From: Phyllobacterium bourgognense
Lineage (GTDB): Bacteria; Pseudomonadota; Alphaproteobacteria; Rhizobiales; Rhizobiaceae
NCBI RefSeq assembly: GCF_003337575.1
Contig: NZ_QPJM01000004.1
Span: forward strand, 310,001 to 374,000
DNA length: 64,000 bases
Reading direction: 5' to 3'
In this document: positions 25,065 through 35,119 of the stretch, piece by piece
How positions within the stretch are numbered: position 1 is the stretch's first letter
How the letters are laid out: every line of letters starts with the position of its first letter
Notes under the pieces: model-generated
Seen by the model: only the letters and a program-made list of their open reading frames with translations
What the model was told of the DNA's origin: nothing
Database searches by the model: none
Made by a program: the position numbers and the translations under genes

Positions 25065-26918
25065 TTACTCCCAATGATCCGGGATCTGCCGGACAGCGCC
25101 ACGTGCGGCACTCGTTGCCATGGCACCATAGGCCCGCAACGCAGTGGTGATCTTGCGCTTGCGTTTTTCTTCCGGCTTCCAGGCGGCAGTGCCCTTGGCT
25201 TCCATATGAGCACGGCGGTCTGCGATGACAGCATCATCGACAGCAAGGTGAATCTTGCGGTTGGGGATGTCTATCTCGATGATATCGCCCTCATGGACAA
25301 GCGCGATCAGCCCGCCTTCTGCCGCTTCCGGCGAGACGTGACCGATGGAAAGGCCCGACGAGCCGCCCGAAAAGCGTCCGTCCGTGATAAGGGCACAGGC
25401 CTTGCCCAAGCCTTTCGATTTCAGATAACTGGTGGGATAGAGCATTTCCTGCATGCCAGGTCCGCCGCGTGGACCCTCATACCGGATCAGCACGATATCG
25501 CCGGGTTTGACGCCGCCATTCAGGATACCGAGCACTGCACTGTCCTGGCTCTCGAATATGCGGGCAGGGCCGGAGAATTTCAGGATCGACTCGTCGACGC
25601 CAGCGGTTTTGACGATACAGCCATCTTCCGCGAGATTACCGTAAAGCACGGCAAGACCGCCATCCTTCGAATAGGCGTGTTCCGCGTTACGGATGACACC
25701 CTTTTCACGGTCGAGATCGACATCGGCGAAGCGGCGCTCCTGGCTGAAGGCGACCTGCGTCGGCACACCGCCCGGCGCCGCCATGAAGAAATCATGCACG
25801 GATTTGTTCGTGCTGCGAACGACGTCCCAGCGATCGAGCGCCGCACCGAGATTGGCCGCATGCACCGAGTAAACCGATGTGTCGAGCAGCCCGGCACGAT
25901 CGAGTTCACCCAGGATGCCCATGACACCACCGGCGTGATGGACGTCTTCCATGTGAACATTGGCAACTGCGGGCGCTACCTTGCAAAGAACTGGAACGCG
26001 GCGCGACAGGCGGTCGATATCCGCCATGGTGAAATCGATCTCGCCTTCGTGCGCGGCCGCAAGCAGATGCAGAACCGTATTCGTTGACCCGCCCATGGCG
26101 ATATCCAGCGTCATGGCGTTTTCGAATGCGGCAAACGATGCGATGGAGCGCGGCAGAGCAGTCTCGTCATCCTGTTCGTAATAACGGCGCGCGAGATCCA
26201 CGACGAGATGCCCGGCCTCGACGAAAAGACGGCGCCGATCCGCGTGGGTTGCGAGCGTCGAGCCATTGCCCGGCAATGAAAGGCCAAGCGCCTCGGTCAG
26301 GCAGTTCATCGAATTTGCGGTGAACATGCCGGAGCAGGAGCCGCAGGTCGGGCAGGCTGAGCGCTCGATTGCCTTGACCTCCTCATCGGAGATGCGGTCA
26401 TCTGCGGCAGCTACCATGGCATCGACCAGATCGAGCTTCTTTTCCTTGTCGTCCCAGACGACCTTGCCGGCTTCCATCGGTCCACCGGAAACGAACACGA
26501 CCGGAATGTTCAGCCGCAGTGCCGCCATAAGCATTCCAGGGGTGATCTTGTCGCAATTGGAGATGCAGACCATCGCGTCAGCGCAGTGGGCATTGACCAT
26601 ATACTCGACGCTATCGGCGATGATCTCGCGGCTGGGGAGCGAATAAAGCATGCCGTCATGGCCCATGGCGATACCGTCATCGACAGCGATCGTATTGAAT
26701 TCCTTGGCAACGCCGCCCGCACTTTCGATTTCGCGCGCAACAAGCTGGCCGAGATCCTTCAGGTGAACATGGCCGGGCACGAACTGCGTGAAAGAGTTGA
26801 CTACAGCAATAATCGGCTTGCCGAAATCCTCGTCCTTCATGCCGGTCGCGCGCCAGAGCCCGCGAGCTCCTGCCATATTACGGCCATGGGTGGTTGTGCG
26901 TGAACGATAGGGCGGCAT
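25065..26918 (-). CDS. ilvD: Dihydroxy-acid dehydratase IlvD
   Basis: A 617-residue iron-sulfur dehydratase of branched-chain amino acid synthesis, converting 2,3-dihydroxy-3-methylbutanoate or -pentanoate to the 2-oxo acid. The N-terminus [20 protein letters not shown] is typical of the family. Cluster cysteines are seen in [11 protein letters not shown] and [31 protein letters not shown] is the conserved C-terminal segment. A longer frame to 26984 is open, but homology starts at the ATG at 26918. It stands alone on its strand, as is common in Hyphomicrobiales, and is distinct from the IlvD/Edd paralogue at 35.9 kb. Confidence 0.95.
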   Translation of the reverse strand: MPPYRSRTTTHGRNMAGARGLWRATGMKDEDFGKPIIAVVNSFTQFVPGHVHLKDLGQLVAREIESAGGVAKEFNTIAVDDGIAMGHDGMLYSLPSREIIADSVEYMVNAHCADAMVCISNCDKITPGMLMAALRLNIPVVFVSGGPMEAGKVVWDDKEKKLDLVDAMVAAADDRISDEEVKAIERSACPTCGSCSGMFTANSMNCLTEALGLSLPGNGSTLATHADRRRLFVEAGHLVVDLARRYYEQDDETALPRSIASFAAFENAMTLDIAMGGSTNTVLHLLAAAHEGEIDFTMADIDRLSRRVPVLCKVAPAVANVHMEDVHHAGGVMGILGELDRAGLLDTSVYSVHAANLGAALDRWDVVRSTNKSVHDFFMAAPGGVPTQVAFSQERRFADVDLDREKGVIRNAEHAYSKDGGLAVLYGNLAEDGCIVKTAGVDESILKFSGPARIFESQDSAVLGILNGGVKPGDIVLIRYEGPRGGPGMQEMLYPTSYLKSKGLGKACALITDGRFSGGSSGLSIGHVSPEAAEGGLIALVHEGDIIEIDIPNRKIHLAVDDAVIADRRAHMEAKGTAAWKPEEKRKRKITTALRAYGAMATSAARGAVRQIPDHWE

Positions 26919-27077
26919 CTGCGTAATTCCTGATGATAAATTTGCTGAGGAAGTATCTTTATAGAAAAACCACTTCCATGGCAAAAGAATGGAGGTTTGT
27001 TGCCGCCGGGCCGTTTTATTTCCAATGATTACATAGGGAAGGTCGTTAGCGAATAAAACGGGGCGTAATGTCTCGGT

Positions 27078-27314
27078 TCAGAACGCTGTAAAGGTCATTG
27101 TCGTCAACGATCGGGCGATACCGGCGATATCGAGCACGTTGTCGTTGATGAACTTGCCGACGTCCTGATCCTCGGGAATATAGATTTTCATCAGCAGGTC
27201 GTAGTCGCCGCTGGTCGAATAAAGCTCCGAGACGATTTCGCGTTCGAAAAGCGCAGCAGCCACCTCGTAGGTTTTGCCGGGGAAGCATTGCAGCTGCAGG
27301 AAGACGGGTTTCAT
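27078..27314 (-). CDS. Stand-alone Lrp/AsnC ligand-binding domain protein
   Basis: A 78-residue protein consisting only of the RAM (AsnC_trans_reg) alpha/beta domain, without a helix-turn-helix. It reads MKPVFLQLQCFPGKTYEVAA, then YSTSGDYDLLMKIY and a final TTMTFTAF. A GGAG motif precedes the ATG. Such stand-alone RAM proteins can form ring-like oligomers that bind amino acids. It lies upstream of ilvD on the same strand with about 159 bases between, so a link with branched-chain amino acid sensing is possible but unproven. Confidence 0.78.
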   Translation of the reverse strand: MKPVFLQLQCFPGKTYEVAAALFEREIVSELYSTSGDYDLLMKIYIPEDQDVGKFINDNVLDIAGIARSLTTMTFTAF

Positions 27315-27636
27315 AAAATTTCACTCCGGAGGTCAAGTCTGATCTGCATAGCCTAATTTGCTTGCGCGCGCAGCGCAATTGCGCGTGAATCCAGCGGCAC
27401 ATTACAGTGTCCTAACAAAACTGATGTTTCTCATGCCCTATACGGGGCGCTTTTGTGGCCGTACTGCCACAAGCCAAGCCCTGCAGAACCCTGCGCTGGC
27501 TATTGCGGGTTGGCCTCCCTATCCCCGCATGTTATCGTTTTCTTAAGCTCGGGAGGGGAATTTTATCAATTGCAGGATATGTTTCTCCGTTTCTGCGGGC
27601 GCATTTGTGTGTTTTCTTGAGTAGGGATTTTACTGG
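27315..27636. other. 322-base intergenic region between divergent asnC-like gene and tamA
   Basis: It should carry both divergent promoters. A 7-bp stem TTGTGGC/GCCACAA with a six-base loop lies at 27453-27472. Short open frames exist but have no recognisable product. AGGGA at 27623-27627 is the best ribosome binding site candidate for tamA. Confidence 0.4.
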
Positions 27637-27639
27637 TTG

Positions 27640-29568
27640 ATGGACTTTAAGCGCCCACAGGCCAGTTTGTTTGGTGCAGCCCTTTTGGCTTGTACGGCGC
27701 TCGTCTCGCCCGCCCATGCATTCGATCTTTTCGGCATTCATCTTTGGGGTGAAAGGAAGGATGCCGATGCTGATGCGGTGATCGCCGATCCACACAAATA
27801 CACCGTCGAGATCGCTTCGGACGAAGATAAAGATACAAAAAAGCTGGTCGAAGGGGCTTCCAGCCTCATCGCAGACAAGGACAAGCCTGCTTCGGGAGCT
27901 GCCGGGTTGCTGGCAAAGGCGCGTGGCGATTATCGCCGCATCCTTGGCGCGCTTTATGCGGAGGGCCGCTATGGCGGCACGATCAGCATCAAGGTCGATG
28001 GGCGGGAAGCCAGCGATATTCCGATTGACGCTGATCTGGCCAACCCGGCACCCGTGGTGATTTCCGTCGATCCGGGGCCGCAGTTCCTGTTCGCGACCGC
28101 CCGTGTCGAGCACATGGCCCCGCCTACACTCGACCGGAAGGACATGGTTGACCGGCCGGAAACGCAGGGATTTGCGCCCGGCGACATCGCGAGGTCAACT
28201 GCGATCGTCAAGGCGGAACGGCTTGCCGTCGATGCGTGGCGCGAGCAGGGCCACCCGAAAGCGAAGATCGTATCGCGCAACGTGCTTGCGGATCACGATA
28301 ACAGCAAGGTCGACGCAACGATCGATGTTGATCCCGATCGCCGCGCCGCCTTCGGTCCGGTTCGGGTGACGGGCACCGAACGCATGGATCCGGAGTTTGT
28401 CGCCTTCATCACCGGCCTGCAGCCTGGTGTCGAGTATGATCCGGATGAGATCGAGCGGGCAAAGAAGCGCCTGTCGCGCCTCGAAGTGTTCCGTTCGGCC
28501 CGCATCGAAGAAGCCGACGCGATCACTGATAACGGTCTGTTGCCCATCACGGTCGCCGTGCAGGAACAAAAGCTGCGGCGCTTCGGGCTCGGCGGATCAT
28601 ATTCGACGCTGGACGGCGCGGGTCTGGATGCCTACTGGCTTCACCGCAACCTTTTCGGACGTGCCGAGCGTCTGCGGTTCGATGCCAAGATCGGTGGCAT
28701 CGGCGCACAGTCCTACAGTCCCGAGGACTATAATTACACGCTTGGCGTGACCTTCACCAAACCCGGTGTCTATACGCCCGATACAGATTTCTTTTCGTCG
28801 CTGATTGGCAGGCGAGAGGTTCTGGACGCCTATACCCAGACCTCGATCACAGCCGAAGCGGGTTTCACCCAGATTTTCTCTGACGAACTGACCGGCAAGA
28901 TAAGTGCAATTGTCTCCAAGTCCCGCTTTGACGATGATTTCTTCGGCAAACGGGATTTTTTGACCGCCGGTCTCCTCGGTGGTCTTACCTATGACAGCCG
29001 GGACAGCAAGGTCGATCCGTCACGAGGCTATTTCCTTGAGGGACTGATTTCGCCCTTCTATGAATTCGAGTACGGCAATTTCGCCACCAAGTTCACCGCC
29101 GAAGGCCGCACCTATTACAGTTTCGATGCCGACAACCGTTTCATCCTTGCTGGTCGCCTGAAGCTTGGTTCCATCGTTGGCGCCGAGGTTTCTGAATTAC
29201 CGCCGGATCAGCTCTTCTTCGCCGGTGGTGGTGGCTCGATCCGCGGCTACGCCTATCGCAATGTCGGCGTCAATGTGACCCGCGATGGCGAGACATTTGT
29301 CATTGGCGGCCGCTCGCTGGTCGAAAGCTCGGTCGAAGCGCGCATCCGCATGACTGATACGATCGGCGTCGTTGGCTTTGTCGATGCGGGCTATGTCGGC
29401 GAAGAGTCGTTTCCTGATTTCGCCGATCAGATGCGGCTCGGCGTCGGGGCTGGTCTGCGCTATAATACCGGCCTTGGTCCGATAAGGCTCGATTTCGCGG
29501 TGCCGCTCGATCGAACGAGCGACGACCCCGATTTTGCTTTCTACGTTGGCATAGGACAGGCGTTTTGA
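27640..29568 (+). CDS. tamA: TamA, outer membrane Omp85-family assembly factor
   Basis: A 642-residue outer-membrane protein. A signal peptide (about residues 1-28, ending SPAHA) is followed by a periplasmic region with about three POTRA domains (about 110-330) and a 16-strand Omp85 beta-barrel. The barrel contains the lid-lock motif region IRGYAY near residue 540 and ends in IGQAF with a terminal phenylalanine. TamA works with inner-membrane-anchored TamB in outer-membrane protein insertion and lipid transport. The ATG at 27640 is directly preceded by an in-frame TTG at 27637 that has the better distance to AGGGA. The TGA overlaps the tamB start. Confidence 0.92.
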   Translation: MDFKRPQASLFGAALLACTALVSPAHAFDLFGIHLWGERKDADADAVIADPHKYTVEIASDEDKDTKKLVEGASSLIADKDKPASGAAGLLAKARGDYRRILGALYAEGRYGGTISIKVDGREASDIPIDADLANPAPVVISVDPGPQFLFATARVEHMAPPTLDRKDMVDRPETQGFAPGDIARSTAIVKAERLAVDAWREQGHPKAKIVSRNVLADHDNSKVDATIDVDPDRRAAFGPVRVTGTERMDPEFVAFITGLQPGVEYDPDEIERAKKRLSRLEVFRSARIEEADAITDNGLLPITVAVQEQKLRRFGLGGSYSTLDGAGLDAYWLHRNLFGRAERLRFDAKIGGIGAQSYSPEDYNYTLGVTFTKPGVYTPDTDFFSSLIGRREVLDAYTQTSITAEAGFTQIFSDELTGKISAIVSKSRFDDDFFGKRDFLTAGLLGGLTYDSRDSKVDPSRGYFLEGLISPFYEFEYGNFATKFTAEGRTYYSFDADNRFILAGRLKLGSIVGAEVSELPPDQLFFAGGGGSIRGYAYRNVGVNVTRDGETFVIGGRSLVESSVEARIRMTDTIGVVGFVDAGYVGEESFPDFADQMRLGVGAGLRYNTGLGPIRLDFAVPLDRTSDDPDFAFYVGIGQAF

Positions 29569-32500
29569 CCCGGATTATCGCAGCTCTCTTTCTCCTGCTC
29601 TTTATGGGCCCGATCCTCGCGCAGGATGCCCGGGCGCAGGCCCAGGACTCTGCAAGTGCCGAAGCTGAGAAATCCTATTTTCTGAGCTTTGTACAAAACC
29701 AGCTGTCCACGCCTAACCGACAGATCGTCATTTCCGGTATCCAGGGCGTTCTCTCATCGGAAGCCAGCATAGGCAGCATCACGGTTGCCGACCGCGAAGG
29801 CATCTGGCTGAGGGTGACCAATGCCAGGATCGTCTGGAGCCGGCTTGCCTTGCTGCGCGGCCGGTTGGACATAAACACGCTTGCCGCCGATCGTATCGAT
29901 ATCTTGCGCAAACCGTTGCCGGACGAGAGTCTGCCTGCGCCTGAGGCGAAGGGTTTCAGCCTGCCGGAACTGCCGCTGGCGGTGATTCTGCAGCAGCTGA
30001 ATATAGGGCGCATCGCTTTTGGCGATGGTGTTTTTGGTCTGAGGTCCGAAATTTCCCTGGCAGGCAATCTGACGCTCGAAAGCGGGTCGCTGGATTCGAA
30101 CTTGCAGGTGCAACGCCTTGATGGACCGGGCGGCGAATTCCGGATCAAGGCCGCCTATGCCAATGAAAGTCAGCAACTCGATCTCGACTTGACCTTGAAC
30201 GAGCCGCAAAATGGTATCGTTGCCAATCTCCTCAACATCGAAGGCAAACCGCCGGTAGCTCTCGCATTGAAAGGCTCGGGCCCGCTCAGCGATCTCCTGT
30301 TGCAACTGACGCTCGATGCGGCAGGCAAGCGGGTGCTCACCGGCGATACGAAACTCGATCGCCAGAGTGACGGGCTCGGTTTCAAGACCAATCTCAACGG
30401 TGAAATCGCCGCGCTGATCCCGCCGATTTTTCGGGATTTCTTCGGCAATGAAACGACACTGATCGTCAACGGTGTGATGCGCGACGCCGGCGGCGTGGGG
30501 CTGGACCGCTTGAACATCAAGAGCAATGCTCTGGTGCTTGACGCGAACGGCGAAACGACGAATGACGGCTTCCTGAAGCGCTTGAAGGTCGATGCGACAA
30601 TCGCCGACCCGACCGGCAAGAAGGTAATCCTGCCCGTCAAGGGCGGCCAGACGACGGTTGATAAGGCAGTGCTGGCGGTAGGTTTTGGAACCAGTACCAA
30701 CAATGATTGGTCGAGCACCGTCGAAGTGACCAACTTCACCACGGACAGCTTCGCCTCGAAATCCATCGATCTCGTCGCTAAAGGTCTCGCGGAGAACATC
30801 GACAATCCCGCGGCGCGCTCGCTCACCTACGATGTGAATGGCGAAGTCGCCGGTATTACGGCCACGCGCGCCGATATCGCCGAAGCGCTGGGCGAACTGA
30901 TCCAGCTCAAGATCAATGGCGACTGGAAAGCCGGAACGCCCGTCAATCTGAAGCAGGCGTTGATCGCTGCAAACGGGTTCAGCACGGCTCTGGCCGGAAC
31001 CATCGACAAGTTTGCCTACCGGGGTGACATTTTCGTCAAGGCTTCGAGCCTCGCGCCGTTTTCGGCGCTGGCAGGGCGTGATCTCGCGGGGGCGATCGAC
31101 CTCAAGGCCACCGGCCTTGTAGAGGCGCTCACCGGGGCCTTCGATCTCATGCTCGACGGCCATGCCACCGGCATGACACTAGGCATCGATGCTGCCGACA
31201 AGGTGCTGGCGGGTGAAACGCGGATCACTGGTGGGGTGGCGCGAGGCGAAGCCGGGCTGAGCGCGAAGAACTTCCGGGTAGAAAATCCGCAGACACTCGT
31301 AACGGCCAACGGAACTTTCGCGACGGGTGCCGCAAACTTCGATTTCGGCCTGGACCTCACCGATCTCGCGCTCTTGTCGGAAAAAGCAGGCGGCGCTCTC
31401 AAGGTCAAAGGCAGCGCGCGCGGCCAGGACAATATCATCGCACTCGCTTTCAATGCCGGGGTACCTGAAGGAACGCTTTCCGGTCGCAAGCTGACGCAGG
31501 GCGATCTGACGTTCAACGGCACGCTCTACAAGGATATCGTCGACGGCAAGGTCTCGGGTCTCGCCTTCCTCGACGGGATCCGCGCTGATCTTGCGACGGA
31601 AATCGCGCTGCATCAGGACGAAAAACGGCTGACCAACATCTCCTTCATCGCGGGCGGCACGCGACTGCGTGGCGATGTTACGCAGTCGAAACAAGGCCTC
31701 TATAACGGCAATTTGACGCTTGCCTCCAGCGATGTCTCGACGGCTGCGGCGCTTTTCCTGGTCGAGGCGACCGGCAAGGCAGACGCCACCATCGCCCTGT
31801 CGCATGCCGACGAGAAACAGAACGTCGATATCAAGGGTCAGATCGACAATCTCAAGGCCAACGACATCGTCGTCGGCAAGGCAGCGGTCGCATTGGCTGC
31901 GCAGGACATTTTCAAGGTTCCTTCCGCGAACGGCAGTATAACTGCATCGGACGTTTCGGCCTCGGGCATCGTCGTCAACAACCTTGACGCTCAGGCAACG
32001 CAGGATGGGAAGACCACCAACTTCAGGCTCAACGCTGGTCTGAACAATGGAGCACGGACGTCACTTCAGGGTGCCTTGCAGCCAACGGACAAAGGTTATC
32101 TGCTGTCGCTGGCCAATGCCGAGCTTACCCGCGGCGCGCTCGCTGCGCGGCTGGTGCAGCCCGCCGCCATCAATGTTGCCGGTAGCAATGTGTCCTTTGG
32201 CGATATCGTGCTCGATGTTGGGCAGGGCAGGGTTACAGTCGGCGGAGAAGTGGCGGAAACGCTCAATCTTGCAGTCGCGATCCAGCGATTGCCGCTCGAT
32301 ATCGCTAATACCATCAAGCCTGATCTTGGACTTGGTGGCGAGATCAATGGCACAGCGAAGGTCGGGGGTACCAGGCAAAGGCCTGACGTGAATTTCGATA
32401 TGCAGGCCCGCCGGGTCACTGCGGCAGCGCTGAAAAAAGCCGGGCTCGACGCGCTCAATCTTGATGCCAAGGGAACATCGACCACCGATCAGCTCAATGT

Positions 32501-34193
32501 CGATGCGCATCTGACCGGGGCGGGCGGGCTCGATGCTTCGGCAAGGGGCTCTGTACCGCTCGCACAGGGACAACTCGGCGTCGATTTCGATTTGAAAAGC
32601 TTCCCGTTGACGGCGCTGAATGGCGTCGTCAAAAACCAGAATCTTGCAGGTATCATTTCCGGCAGGGGCCGGGTCACCGGTACGTTGCAAAGACCCAATG
32701 CCGAGTTTGACCTGAAAGGCGCGGGACTTTCCGCCAGACCGTTACAGGAGGCGGGGCTGAGCCCGTTGCAGCTTGCGGCAGCGGGCCGTTTTGCCAACAA
32801 TACACTGACGCTTTCCTCGGCCAAAGCCGATGGTCCGCAGGGGTTCACGGTTTCGGCAAGCGGCAATGTTCCGGTGTCAGGGTCCGGCCTCGGCATCAAC
32901 GTCACGGGTAATATTCCCTTGTCATTGGCCAACCGCTTCCTTGCGGATCGGGGCACGCAGGCCAGAGGAAACATCGACCTGACGGCATCGATCTCCGGCA
33001 GCTTCGCGCAGCCGCAGATTCGCGGCATGTTCTCGGCCAATGGAGCCGAGGTCATCGATCCAGAAGCAAATCTCCGCCTGCAGCGCATCACCTTGCTCGG
33101 CAGCATGGAGGGAACCACTGTCACGATCAGAACATTCAATGCAAGCCTGTCTACCGGCGGCACCATCAGCGCAACCGGGACGATTTCGACCGATGCGGCT
33201 GCAAACTTCCCGGCCAATATCAATATCAAATTGGATAGGGCGCGCTATGCGGATGGCAATCTGGTTGTGGCCACTGTAACAGGCGCGCTTGCGGTAAGGG
33301 GGCCCCTGACCCGCGATCCGGTTATTTCCGGCAATGTAAACATCGACCGGGCGGAGATCACCGTTCCGGAGAGCTTCGGCGGTGCGTCCGCTGTCATCGA
33401 CGTGAAACATAAGGATCCGTCAAAGGCAGTTGCGCAGACGTTGAAACGCGCCAGAGCTGACCAGCCACAAGTGGCAACGCCAACCGCACGTCCAAGCGTC
33501 GTGCGGCTTGATATAAACGTCACTGCACCCAACAGGATTTTCATTCGGGGCCGCGGCCTTGATGCGGAAATTGGCGGCTCCGTCCGGCTTACCGGGCCGG
33601 CAACCAATATCCAGCCAGTCGGAGCGTTCGATCTCATTCGCGGAAGGCTGGGCATACTCGGCCAGCGCATCACGTTCACCGAAGGTCAGGTCACCCTGGT
33701 AGGTGATCTCGATCCGGACATCAACTTCGTCGCCAGTACGCAAGGCTCCGATATCACCGTGAACGTCACGGTCCGGGGCCGTGTCTCGGACCTGCAAATC
33801 ACCTTCTCGTCGCAACCGGAGTTGCCGCAGGACGAGGTCATGGCCCGGCTGATCTTCAACCGCTCGATCAGCGAATTGTCGGCGTTTCAGGTCGCACGGC
33901 TTGCGGCGGCAGCAGCCGAGCTTGCCGGTGGTTCGAATTCATCATTGCTGGAAAATCTGCGCAAGAACACCGGCCTTGACGATCTGGACGTCGTGACCGA
34001 CAGCCAGGGCAATGCAGGCGTTCGCGCCGGCCGCTATATTCGTGACAATGTCTATCTCGGCGTCGAGGCCGGGGCGGCAGGTTCGACCAAGGGCACGATC
34101 AACCTCGATATTACCCCGAACCTGAAAGCCAAGGGCTCGGTAGGAGCCAATGGCGATTCCGGTGCAGGATTGTTCTTCGAAAAGGATTACTAG
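29565..34193 (+). CDS. tamB: TamB, translocation and assembly module inner-membrane protein
   Basis: A 1542-residue AsmA-like protein with an N-terminal hydrophobic anchor or signal (IIAALFLLLFMGPILA). A very long beta-rich, groove-forming periplasmic region spans the envelope. The C-terminal DUF490/TamB domain includes DVTVTVRG-like strands, LPQDEVMARLIFNRSISELS, DNVYLGVEAG and a terminal GLFFEKDY. It partners TamA. The reading frame starts with TTG at 29565 overlapping the tamA stop (TTGA), so translation is probably coupled. A leaf of internal short repeats (KxxGxxxRPxxxFDL-like) reflects the beta-helical fold. Confidence 0.92.
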   Translation: MTRIIAALFLLLFMGPILAQDARAQAQDSASAEAEKSYFLSFVQNQLSTPNRQIVISGIQGVLSSEASIGSITVADREGIWLRVTNARIVWSRLALLRGRLDINTLAADRIDILRKPLPDESLPAPEAKGFSLPELPLAVILQQLNIGRIAFGDGVFGLRSEISLAGNLTLESGSLDSNLQVQRLDGPGGEFRIKAAYANESQQLDLDLTLNEPQNGIVANLLNIEGKPPVALALKGSGPLSDLLLQLTLDAAGKRVLTGDTKLDRQSDGLGFKTNLNGEIAALIPPIFRDFFGNETTLIVNGVMRDAGGVGLDRLNIKSNALVLDANGETTNDGFLKRLKVDATIADPTGKKVILPVKGGQTTVDKAVLAVGFGTSTNNDWSSTVEVTNFTTDSFASKSIDLVAKGLAENIDNPAARSLTYDVNGEVAGITATRADIAEALGELIQLKINGDWKAGTPVNLKQALIAANGFSTALAGTIDKFAYRGDIFVKASSLAPFSALAGRDLAGAIDLKATGLVEALTGAFDLMLDGHATGMTLGIDAADKVLAGETRITGGVARGEAGLSAKNFRVENPQTLVTANGTFATGAANFDFGLDLTDLALLSEKAGGALKVKGSARGQDNIIALAFNAGVPEGTLSGRKLTQGDLTFNGTLYKDIVDGKVSGLAFLDGIRADLATEIALHQDEKRLTNISFIAGGTRLRGDVTQSKQGLYNGNLTLASSDVSTAAALFLVEATGKADATIALSHADEKQNVDIKGQIDNLKANDIVVGKAAVALAAQDIFKVPSANGSITASDVSASGIVVNNLDAQATQDGKTTNFRLNAGLNNGARTSLQGALQPTDKGYLLSLANAELTRGALAARLVQPAAINVAGSNVSFGDIVLDVGQGRVTVGGEVAETLNLAVAIQRLPLDIANTIKPDLGLGGEINGTAKVGGTRQRPDVNFDMQARRVTAAALKKAGLDALNLDAKGTSTTDQLNVDAHLTGAGGLDASARGSVPLAQGQLGVDFDLKSFPLTALNGVVKNQNLAGIISGRGRVTGTLQRPNAEFDLKGAGLSARPLQEAGLSPLQLAAAGRFANNTLTLSSAKADGPQGFTVSASGNVPVSGSGLGINVTGNIPLSLANRFLADRGTQARGNIDLTASISGSFAQPQIRGMFSANGAEVIDPEANLRLQRITLLGSMEGTTVTIRTFNASLSTGGTISATGTISTDAAANFPANINIKLDRARYADGNLVVATVTGALAVRGPLTRDPVISGNVNIDRAEITVPESFGGASAVIDVKHKDPSKAVAQTLKRARADQPQVATPTARPSVVRLDINVTAPNRIFIRGRGLDAEIGGSVRLTGPATNIQPVGAFDLIRGRLGILGQRITFTEGQVTLVGDLDPDINFVASTQGSDITVNVTVRGRVSDLQITFSSQPELPQDEVMARLIFNRSISELSAFQVARLAAAAAELAGGSNSSLLENLRKNTGLDDLDVVTDSQGNAGVRAGRYIRDNVYLGVEAGAAGSTKGTINLDITPNLKAKGSVGANGDSGAGLFFEKDY

Positions 34194-34205
34194 TTTGTAC
34201 TATTC

Positions 34206-34232
34206 CCTCATCCAGCCATAGGTCGGATGAGG
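34206..34232. repeat. Hairpin between convergent tamB and FAH-family gene
   Basis: CCTCATCC (34206-34213) and GGATGAGG (34225-34232) form an 8-bp stem with an 11-base loop. No T-run follows on either strand, so it is a weak terminator candidate at best. Confidence 0.4.
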
Positions 34233-34252
34233 AGGTAGCTTGCTATCGTCAA

Positions 34253-35092
34253 TTAACCCTGCACCACGTTCTGGCGCTGCTCGCCAAGACCCTCGATACC
34301 GAGCGTGATGACGTCGCCTTCCTTGAGGAACACATTGGGCTTCTGCCCGAGGCCGACGCCAGGAGGCGTACCTGTGGAGATGATATCACCGGGATGCAGG
34401 CTCATGAATTGCGACAGGTATGACACGAGATACTTGACGCCATAGACCATCGTTGCCGATGTACCATTCTGGTAGCGATGATCATTGACGTCGAGCCACA
34501 TCTTGAGATTCTGCGGATCTTCGATCTCGTCCTTTGTTACCAGCCATGGGCCGGTCGGACCGAACGTGTCGGCGCTTTTCCCTTTGGTCCACTGGCCCTG
34601 GCGCTCGGCCTGAAACGCTCGCTCCGATACGTCATTGATCAGGCAATAGCCGGCAACATGGTCCATCGCTTCATCTTCGCTGACATATTTTGCGTGCTTG
34701 CCGATGACCACGCCCAACTCGACTTCCCAATCGGTCTTGAGGGAACCGCGCGGGATTTCAACATTGTCGTTAGGTCCAACAATCGCCGAAGTCGCCTTCA
34801 TGAAGATGATAGGCTCCGGCGGCACCGTTGCCCCCGTCTCGGCGGCATGGTCGGAATAATTGAGGCCGATGCAGATGAATTTGCCGGTGCCAGCCACGCA
34901 GGGGCCATAACGCTCGACCTCGACGACTGGCAAGGAAGCCGGATCGATGGCCGCGAGCTTCTTCAATCCGTCGGGAGAAATCGCATCGCCTGCGATGTCT
35001 TTGACGTGGGCGGAGAGATCACGCACCTTGCCGTCCTTGTCGACAAGGCCGGGCTTTTCCTGACCAACAGGACCATAGCGCAAGAGTTTCAT
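34253..35092 (-). CDS. Fumarylacetoacetate hydrolase family protein, probable 2,4-diketo-3-deoxy-sugar-acid hydrolase
   Basis: A 279-residue FAH-fold enzyme. The metal-binding and catalytic core is visible as FICIGLNYSDHAAE, IIFMKATSAIVGP and DWEVELGVVIG, and the C-terminus as GDIISTGTPPGVGLG. Members cleave C-C bonds of 2,4-dioxo acids; close relatives split 2,4-diketo-3-deoxy-L-fuconate or -rhamnonate to pyruvate and lactate. Its place directly after an IlvD/Edd dehydratase and an SDR dehydrogenase supports that role as the last step of the pathway. It is the last gene of the nine-gene operon. The exact sugar is not determined. Confidence 0.82.
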   Translation of the reverse strand: MKLLRYGPVGQEKPGLVDKDGKVRDLSAHVKDIAGDAISPDGLKKLAAIDPASLPVVEVERYGPCVAGTGKFICIGLNYSDHAAETGATVPPEPIIFMKATSAIVGPNDNVEIPRGSLKTDWEVELGVVIGKHAKYVSEDEAMDHVAGYCLINDVSERAFQAERQGQWTKGKSADTFGPTGPWLVTKDEIEDPQNLKMWLDVNDHRYQNGTSATMVYGVKYLVSYLSQFMSLHPGDIISTGTPPGVGLGQKPNVFLKEGDVITLGIEGLGEQRQNVVQG

Positions 35093-35119
35093 GGGATAAC
35101 CTTTTCTTGATTGTTGAGA

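Noticed and set aside
29754-31163. 469-codon minus-strand open frame opposite tamB
   Set aside because: Shadow of tamB; no homology-like features.
34206-34232. Intrinsic terminator after tamB
   Set aside because: The stem is there but no T-run follows on either strand, so it is listed only as a hairpin.
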